NCBI GenBank assembly: GCA_948567375.1 | Contig: OX419758.1 | Span: forward strand, 57,789,001-57,853,000 | DNA length: 64,000 nt | Reading direction: 5' to 3' | Source of the DNA: Lunularia cruciata | Taxonomy: Eukaryota; Streptophyta; Marchantiopsida; Lunulariales; Lunulariaceae | In this document: positions 56,166 to 64,000 of the stretch, piece after piece | Numbering within the stretch: the stretch's first letter is position 1 | Layout of the letters: each line of letters opens with the position of its first letter | Translations under genes and position numbers: made by a program | Notes under the pieces: model-generated | Databases searched by the model: none | Told to the model about the DNA's origin: nothing | What the model saw: only the letters and a program-made list of their open reading frames with translations

Positions 56166-58071
56166 TGTGACAACCCGGCAAATATCACTTTTGTGGTAAT
56201 CGGGTCAGTAGAGTTCGTTCCCGCAAAGATATTATCCAGAATTGGTCAAATACGAAGATAAAAGTCACAATGGCAGTTCTTGTTGATGGCTTCTTTAATC
56301 TCTCAAGTAGAAATTACACGCAGAAGAGAGTCTTCTCCTCCATCATCAGCTCCTTCATCCAAAGTCGGGATCTTTGTATCTTTATTGTGTCCTCACTTTC
56401 TTTGTCTTGGCCTCTTGAACTCGGCCCCACGGGATTCTCTGCTTCCTCTTTTGCTCTTGACTTGTTTAATACCATCGTTTGACAAGCCTCACTCACTGCT
56501 GCCGATTGCTGGACCTCTGGTTCTCCATCACTTTCGCTCCCCGACTCCTCACTTTTCAATGTGAGCTCCTCTTCTTCCGAGTCCTCTTCTTGCGATTCAA
56601 TCTCCTCGCCAGACTCCGATCCCAATGATCCCAATGATCTTTTACAACCTTTGCCGTCTTCAACATCAGCTGTTGAGTCTTTCTTTGCATGGGAGGTGAC
56701 TTGGCTTCTTCAAGTTTGATGCGCTTCTTTGTCTTTGGACTGGTAATGTCTTCAATTTTCCATTGTCCCATCCTTGTGAAGTACTCGTCATTCACTCAAA
56801 GATGCAGCATATACTGGCGCTCCTCATTGTCTACTTCTTGTCTCAAAGCGAGATGCATGTGTGACACCATACGATGACGCTCGTCTTTGGATAGTAAGTT
56901 CAGCCCAAAGTAGAAGTGAGCTGCAAATGGTGCAAAGTAATGCAATGGCAAGTCCATTTGCCAATTCACCACCATCTGATTCGTTTGGTGATGAAAGCAA
57001 TTCGCCCAATTAACTGGAACTCCTGCAAACATCTGATGGAAGAAGACGGCCTGCTGCATGTTCATGTAGGTAGTTCATTCTGGCTTGAACATAGCCATCA
57101 TCACCCCCACAATACTTCTTTGGATCGGGTCCCGATAGGACTCCACCTTGTAGCCATTTGTGGTTCTCGGAGCGAAGAACAAATTTTGGATTTCTGTTGT
57201 CTCCTCAGCAGCATCACACTTCCGATAGAAGGTGATCCCTGTTGGGTCTCTTGCTTCTCTTCCCAATACCAACTTTCAATCCGACTCAGTCCATTGAGCC
57301 TGATTGCCTCTCTTCCCTTCCACCTTGGGACCCTCCTCACAATTACTAGCAGCAATCTCTGCCATCACTCTCGGGAAATTGAAATTCTAGTTCCATGCTA
57401 AAAATGTAATATGAAGTCTAATCAAGACTTCAATTCTAGCCACTACATCTACCCTTCAAATTACAAAACCTCTCACCGCCAACGCGTTGGCCACCTTCTT
57501 CACCATGATTTGTTCTCTTGTTCTACAATGTTAGAAAATAAGACACTCTCTTGGACAAGACACTCTAACTCCCTCAGTGTTCCGGAAGATCTCACTCTTG
57601 ATGGGCTTCCGGACACGCATTACTGCAGGACGACTACTCAAAGGAATTGGAAATTTACTCATAGGATTCAACTTCCCCCTACGCAGTTGCAATTTTATAT
57701 TGCCCCAAATTGCAGTCATTCTTCAGTCAATTTTGTCTATGAATTTCTCTCTTCTGCGTGCACTCTCGGTCACTGTCAAGACATGCTTATTTTGCCCCCG
57801 CCATTTCTTGAAATGTTCTTTCTTGCCACGTACAGAGGTTGTTAAATGGTCTTTGTCTTTCCTCCGTCTTCCAACCCGAAGACGATGATCTTTGGACTTT
57901 TTCCGGCATACTCCTCTTCCGAGTACTTCCATCATTGGATCTCATGTCAGCTTCTTCGGTTTTCCTCTGAAGTTACTTCCGTCCATTCTTTGTCCGCAAT
58001 TCAACTTTTAGTGCTTACTTTGTCTCTTAAACACTACTAACCATAGAAAAACAAAAAATGTGGGTACCACA
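56166..58071 (-). mobile_element. E element, short copy (1,906 bp)
   Basis: Plus-strand ends TGTGACAACCCGG and GGGTACCACA. The 5-bp duplication ATAGT flanks both sides (56161-56165 and 58072-58076). Compared with 27654-31396 it lacks the coiled-coil half and most of the noncoding tail: at about 56310 the acidic region joins directly to the terminal segment (CTCAAGTAGAAA...AGAAGAGAG). Confidence 0.9.
56314..57480 (-). pseudogene. E-family protein, N-terminal and acidic parts
   Basis: The frame at 56796-57065 matches the N-terminal domain of the long E protein (QQAVFFHQMFAGVPVNWANCF, FAAHFYFGLNLL, VDNEERQYML). Frames 56556-56795 and 56314-56634 give the following basic and acidic parts. Where the long copy has TAG (30152) this copy has a sense codon, so that stop is a lesion of the long copy. 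This copy has its own TGA a few codons later. Confidence 0.65.
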
Positions 58072-58554
58072 ATAGTCCCAATGAATAGCTTATTTGCTTA
58101 TTGTAGGAGACCTAAAGATGGCCTTTGGAATATTTTTTTAATATTTTTAGGTGTTAAAAAATCATGTTTTTACAAAGTAAAAGGAAAGGGAAAACAATAG
58201 TTGGTTCTACTTTGAGTACTTTGCATCACTCTAAGTGCTAAGAATCACTCTCAATGCTACCTCACTAAATGAATGCTAAATGATTTCTCACAATCTTGAT
58301 CAAAGTGCAAGTGCTAAGTACTTAAGAATGAAGGTGAATGAATCTATAACTCAAGTGCAATTGCAAGCCAAACTCCTCATTTAATAGTTTGGATCTTGGT
58401 CATTCTTCAACCCTTTGGTGGTTAATGAGCAAGTGAGCACTTGCCATCTGCACATGCAAAGGTATCTACATGGCATCTTTGGTCAAGTATCATTCTCCCA
58501 CATGCAAATGATTCTCCTCTACTCCCTTCAAACGTGCCAAGCTTACCACCAAGT
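58072..58554 (+). other. no gene recognised
   Basis: A/T-rich sequence between the short E element and the solo LTR. It has short imperfect repeats of TCACTCTAAGTGCTA/TCACTCTCAATGCTA at about 58225-58250. Nothing else seen. Confidence 0.5.
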
Positions 58555-59109
58555 TGTTGTGTGTATATATATTGCTACACAACATATATTGCAGTCAACA
58601 TCATACACTATAGACACATAACTCACACATAAATCATATATAGACTCTAAAGTGCCACAATAATCAGTTCATTTATACCATTCAAAACAACTCAACTCAG
58701 ATCAGTACTTGATCTATCACTCTATAAACCGCCAACAATTGGGCACTAATTACAATCAAGCCACACTCACTCTAGCAAAGAGAATCCTGGTGACGCTCAC
58801 CGGCCTCTGTCTACCATAGCCAAAACTCAAAGGCTCAACATCAGAGAAGTGAGCTATTTGGAGCTGCACTTCAAAAGTATACCTCTGGACTTGAGCTAGG
58901 TCTGAAACCCTAACGGTCTCATTGACAGCACACCCAATGGTGCAAACGATGCAAAGTGACAATGGGCCCTACCATGAAGTCAATACTCCAAACATGAAAT
59001 CTGACCATCGGAAAGTAGCCTATGAGTGATTGCTAAAATACCTCTAAGTACTATCATTGCAACTCCAGTGTCCAAGCAATCTACATGTGACACTACAAAT
59101 GGCATGACA
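58555..59109 (-). mobile_element. solo LTR, G7 family
   Basis: 555 bp, same ends as 16194-16749. The 4-bp duplication AAGT is perfect (58551-58554 and 59110-59113). A TATA-like GGTATAAATG lies near 58672 on the minus strand. Confidence 0.9.
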
Positions 59110-59450
59110 AAGTGCTAATGGTTGTCTTGAGTATAATGGTCCTTGGTGGCAACTCCTAGCTAATTTGGTGATGCATTCAAATTGTGGTGGCACTTAAGTT
59201 TGAGTGCCAAAAAGTAATCAACACTTGGGCTATAAGTGCCCAACCAATAAGCATTCCAAATGTTCAGTATCCTTCAAGCATTCCAAATGGTCCAACAACA
59301 CTCTAAGTGTAGATCTTCCTTTAGGCACTTGAGATTATCTACATCCCTCAAAATGTTATTTGTCTTAGAATTCTATAACACATTTACAAGTGCTATCTTG
59401 TTTTTAATAGTATTACCCTAGCAATTACAACTCTCCATAGTCTTTCCTTG
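59110..59450 (+). other. no gene recognised
   Basis: Continues the sequence interrupted at 58554. A short direct repeat GCATTCCAAATG occurs at about 59249 and 59278. No frame. Confidence 0.5.
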
Positions 59451-61340
59451 GAACTTAAGCATGATATGATAAACAAAAGCAAATTTTGAAAAAATAAGAG
59501 CACCTCAATAATTTTGGCCTTGTGCTATGAGATGTTTCCCTTAGCACCAAGCTTGGTTATGTAAAACCACTTAAATTTGATTGCATTTCTTTCTTCTAGC
59601 AAAATTGTTAGCTTCCAACTCTTGTTATACTTCAATAACTCAAATGCTTCATCCATGGCATTCACTCACTCAAGTGATTGCATTGCATCTTGGAAAAAAA
59701 TTGGATCTACATCTACTCATCCAATCTTAGCTACAACATTGACAGCATAAGATGTATTATCATAATTATATTATTGATTCTATGGTGATCTTGTCATTCT
59801 CCTACTCTAATAATTGTCTAACTTGAATGGTTGAAGTTGAACTCATTGCAGATTAGGTTTTTCATCTCAATTATCTTCACTTTTTCTTGAAGTGGACCAA
59901 TATTGTCTCACTTGTGAATCTTTATATGGCCTCCTTTGTAGAACTCCTAGAAGCTTATGGAAACTCTCCATAAACTTCTATCTTATGAATTCTCATTCTA
60001 GCATTGAATTACTTTCCATATCTCGTGAAGATAATAAGCATCTAAGTTCAACATCCATGACTTTCAATGATCAAGTAGCTCTTCTTTGAACACAACATCC
60101 TTAAGTTCACATGACATCCTTACTTTCACATCCCTCTTTCTTCTTATGACACCATCATCTTAAGGCTTTGGATTCTGAATTGTATCAAACAAAATATATC
60201 TCTTTTCTCTTAGAATCAAGATTTCTTCTCAGACCCTTTGGTATATGCACAAAATTTGAGTAATTAAAAGTTATCAAATGTGCAATGTTTGTTTTTGTTC
60301 CATGCCCAAGCCCATAAGAAGTTCTTTCTAAATTTTGTTGAGATTTTTTATTTAAAATATATGTAGCAATTCCCATTTCTTCTACCTTCATCTCTATATG
60401 TAGCTTGCTAGAAAGCAACATGTCCTTGTTGCTTCAAACACTATTCTATGATCTCTCTAAGAGATATCATTTGCCCCAAATTGAAAAGTGTTGTAAGTTC
60501 ATGGACTAAGCAAACACTCTGAAAAACTGCAACATTCCTTCAAGGTTTTATTCACCTTTTCGATCATATCATAATTTCTTGATCTTCATTCCATATAATT
60601 TTTCTATTTGTGCATTAGGAGGTTTCACTTTTAAGTTTTTGGCATCCCTAAATAAATTTATGGGACATCTTTAAGACAGCCCTTTGATTGATATGGGATA
60701 TGTGGGTGTTATACTTAGATTTTACAAGAGGTACTCTTGTAGCGTTCTAAATGTTAATGGGTCAAGTTTTTCATGACCATTTAATATTTACAGGTTTACA
60801 AGAGGTCTCGTAGTCCATAATGACCAAAAAGCCAAGCCAAAATTTGCAACATAGAAAATGAAAATTCAAACCCTAAAATTTTATGGACCCATTCATAAAT
60901 AACTCTTTTTTGGTTTATGGGACCTCTTGTAAAATTTTATGAGAGGTTTATGAGATCAGCCTACCTCCTATAATTTTTAGAAGTGAATCCCCTATTGAGT
61001 TGTTTAAAGAAAGAGAGAGTTTCTTTCTTTTCAAGAAAATTACAAATCTGAAATTGCTAAAATCACATTCTTATGATATCATGATCCTTGTATCTAGCTC
61101 ACAATCATAGAACTACAGGTTTCATTATAAAAGAACTCCCTGACCTTGTATTTGTCTCTACTCTTATGGATTTTGCATAAGGTAATCTACGTTCTTATGG
61201 CATATACATCATAATAGAGAAATTTTACTATGAAGCTCTAGTGGTTTCAAACTAAGACATGCATTTATCTTCCTCTCTCCATCTTCCTAAGGTAGGTAAG
61301 ATTGAGATGGCCAAGTCTCTAGAGCCAAAGTGAAATATCT
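59451..61340 (-). pseudogene. Ty1/copia pol remnant
   Basis: RT start at 59490-59680 (NKSWKLTILLEERNAIKFKWFYITKLGAKGNIS, shown here only as the copia W-x-L...K-W-x-x-x-x-K pattern). Integrase end at 60185-60421 (ATYILNKKSQQNLERTSYG, FVHIPKGLRRNLDSK), followed by a VFKEEL-type segment near 60080. The GAG-pre-integrase motif RLGHLNLTYL is near 61290. Gene order integrase before RT is that of copia. It is full of stops; the RT active site is not in the window's readable part. Confidence 0.7.
60720..60934. repeat. small inverted-repeat insertion candidate
   Basis: TTTTACAAGAGGT at 60720-60732 and its exact reverse complement at 60922-60934, 215 bp apart outer edge to outer edge, with a third related copy GTTTACAAGAGGTC at 60793. 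It could be a MITE-like insertion in the copia integrase. I found no clear target duplication. Confidence 0.4.
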
Positions 61341-64000
61341 AACTTTTGACTCTCTTTCTTCTCTTATACCTTCTCATTCTTCTCATAATTTGCAACAATA
61401 GAATTAGCTTGGAAAATGTTACCTATCTTTGTAACTTTAATCTAAAGTCTATAGAGCTTTGAATCATGGATACATCATCACCAAGGTCTTCCAAAGTGCA
61501 CAATCTGCTTTTTGCTTGAATTTCTACCTTTTTATCATTTCTTGAATTCTCCGCATTGAAGTAGAATAATTCTCTTTTTAGCTTTCATTTTTGTGTTATA
61601 ATCAATATCTTTCATACTAAAAAAATAATTTCATGTATTTCTTAAAGACCTCATTCTTTGATCTCCACTCACTCATTCTAATCATTATCATTCCCATTTT
61701 AACGCAAGAATTGCAAATTTAGTGATCCTCACTTGTTTTCTTCATATGTAGTAAGTACAATTGCATATTATCATCAGAACCATAAAGCTCTCTCTAGAGC
61801 ATGTTTTGAGCCACATTCATGAGAAGTAGAGGCTTGTAGATAATATCTAACATTACCTACAAGAAGTTTTGCAATAGCAACATCTAGTTGTCCTAACTTT
61901 GGAGCATTAAATGGCAATTTTTTCTTTGTAAACAAGAGCATTGTCAATAAAGCCACTCATTTTCAAAGGTTAAGGCAATGACTTGTGCATAGAAGGGATT
62001 TTTTTGTCTTCTTTGAGCTCTTTTGTAGGCAAGGCACTCATCAAAGCAACACTACCAATCATTTGCTAACAAAAGCCATCCACAAAGCCATTATCATTAA
62101 GTTTAACATTGATTTGCTCTTTTTAAATTTAAATTTAAAAAGTTTTCACTTTGAACTAGACTTTTCAATCATTTCAAATCCAAAAAATTCCACTTTTACA
62201 AATGTATTCTATAATTTGGAAGACCTTAATCATCAACATTACTTCATTTTCTCCATCATGTAGTAGCTTTCTCTAGTATAGGTGGTTCAAATTCCTTTCC
62301 TTTAGGTTGCTTGGCCAATGTTAAACAAGTTTTGCTTCAACTGAGTGTACATAGAGAATTCCTTTGATTATTATTCCTTGTTATCTTGCACCAATCTCCT
62401 TAGAAAATGGAATGTCTACCAATCCAACAATCCAAACTAACCATCATCAACAAAATACATTACTTAGGTCCTTGTTCAATCTAGATATATAACCTCTTTA
62501 AAAATGTATTGCAATTCGATAAATGGGATGCAATCTATCTCCATACCAAATACTTAAGTACATTTGGCAGATTTGACATGTTTCCACAAATTGAACTACA
62601 TCTCTATATAGATAAGCCCACTAATATCTCTCCTTTAGCTTTAAAAAGGTTTCACACATACCCTTGTATCTTGTTTATAAGATTTCATAAAAGTATTGGA
62701 GTAGTTGTGTTTGTACCTTTATCTTAAAAACAACTTGTTGTGGTGATGCACCTCTCTATTTAGCTCTCTTCCATAAATAAATCATTTCTAAAAGGTAATT
62801 ATATCCTTTTCACCTTAGTTGTAACCACTTGGTAAGGATAAAAATGAAGCACCTTGGTAAGTAGTAGATCAATCCCACCAAGATACAATTGAGAAATGAA
62901 AAGATACAAAGGAAATTATCACTATATAATTTTTTAATTCTTTATACATTTTTTTATCCTTTTAGGAAAAACAAGTCCCATAAAAGGTAATTTTGACCAA
63001 GAAGGAAAATTAAAGAAATACAAAAAGAGAAAAATCACAATCACATAATATTTAGTTGTGCTAATCCTTGAAAGTGATGATTTCTTTCAAAGCTTTTATT
63101 CCTTCCCATTAACCGTATTACTTCCTTTCTCATAGGAACAAGTTATTTCATTTGCCAACAGAACATGTCTTCTTGTTCAAAAAGGAGTGATGTCATCTAT
63201 ATAGACTATCTTTATATGCACTCTTTTTCTAACTACTCTCAACACAATATCCAAAGGTCACGTCAAGGTATTAATTCAAGAAGACTGCTACATGCCTCAA
63301 GGATTAAGCACATGAGGCCCTTTTATCCCTCACAATAACTTATGATTACTCATTAATACTCATGCACAACAATGGCATACACTCTTTATGATGAAATTCA
63401 GAATGATAAGGAGATTTTTCTCATTTTCTTTACTAAATCTTGGAATTCAAACAATGAGTCTTTGGTTTTGATAGCTTAAATATTTAAATTGTCTTTTGAT
63501 GGTTACATTGTGAAATCAAAGTTAGTGATAAATACCAAAACTAACTAATTGTTAACTCCAAAGGAAAACTAGTTCTTCCATGAAGGAACTAAAGTAATAA
63601 AGATGTCTATTTACAAAGTGCATTGTTTCACAAACTACACATCAAGATATTTTTTCCCTGCAACTCCATTGGCAAGTTTCTCCAAATCTCAAAGGTCTTC
63701 CTCCTATTGAGTTCTCCTAACTCCACCATGGCTTCTTCACACTTTTTCTCCTTTGGACTTCCCTATAGGAGAGGATGTTGTATTCTCTTGAACTAAAAGA
63801 GGATATTGTATTATCTTGAACTCTTGAATTTAGACTTAGAAAGTGTGTAGTTGATGTATTCCATAATCATCTTCTTCAATTGGTCACAAACCATTGACAC
63901 AAAGGTCTCTTTTGCCAAAAGAACTTGTCCTTTGGTCTATATTCAAACTTGGCCTATTTCAATTAGGTTGAACCTTTAGGAATTTAAAGCACCATAGCCA
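61341..64000 (-). other. probable copia gag side, otherwise unassigned
   Basis: A/T-rich sequence upstream (in copia direction) of the pre-integrase motif. A 60-codon minus-strand frame at 61774-61956 may be a gag scrap. From 62000 to 64000 I recognise no domain, LTR, RNA gene or host exon. Confidence 0.35.

Noticed and set aside
57411-57888. Two overlapping plus-strand frames of 103-144 codons
   Set aside because: They lie in the promoter-side end of the short E element and do not recur in the other E copies.

Overview
The window looks like nuclear DNA of a land plant with a large, transposon-filled genome. The grounds are plant-type Ty3/gypsy lineages (chromodomain chromoviruses with initiator-Met tRNA primer sites, and an Athila/Tat-like family with an Asp-tRNA-like primer site), Ty1/copia remains, nested insertions and decay by C-to-T changes. 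A large-genome seed-free plant or gymnosperm would fit, but the sequence does not settle the clade. I see no ordinary host gene, no tRNA or rRNA gene and nothing bacterial. Nearly every base that can be explained belongs to a mobile element.

Left part. Positions 1-1393 are the 3' end of an element family called 'E' here. Positions 1394-1742 are a gag remnant. A decayed minus-strand chromovirus (G1, 1743-7131) is fused at a broken junction to a decayed plus-strand Athila/Tat-like element (G2, 7132-14793). G2 sits in an E fragment (14794-15445), and that fragment sits in the catalytic motif of a plus-strand chromovirus (G8).

Centre. G8 is the host of a large nest: 15446-16193, then 37503-38308, 38999-39497 and 47277-48100. 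Inside it lies a minus-strand gypsy element of about 10 kb (G7, 16194-37502, target duplication AAGG). G7 in turn holds a solo LTR (17015-17706), a chromovirus complete in outline (G3, 20038-26862, duplication AGAAC) and a complete E element (27654-31396, duplication AGCTG). G8 also holds a solo LTR (38309-38998, duplication GGAC) and a very young Athila/Tat-like element (G4, 39498-47276, LTRs differing at one of 679 positions). G4 is almost intact; its main lesion is a 23-bp deletion beside the reverse-transcriptase active site.

Right part. Positions 48101-49490 are a second copy of the G7 integrase end. Then come fragments of a gypsy pol (49515-50930) and a chromovirus (50931-53750), an unclassified coding-like stretch (54061-56165), a short E element (56166-58071, duplication ATAGT), a solo G7-type LTR (58555-59109, duplication AAGT) and a badly decayed minus-strand Ty1/copia element from about 59450 onward.

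Most unusual items: (1) the E family, 3.7 kb, bounded by TGTG...CACA with 5-bp target duplications, without detectable LTRs, and carrying one long coiled-coil reading frame; (2) a PHD-finger-like zinc motif at the end of the G7-family integrase; (3) an extra reading frame with its own zinc knuckle ahead of gag in G2 and G4.
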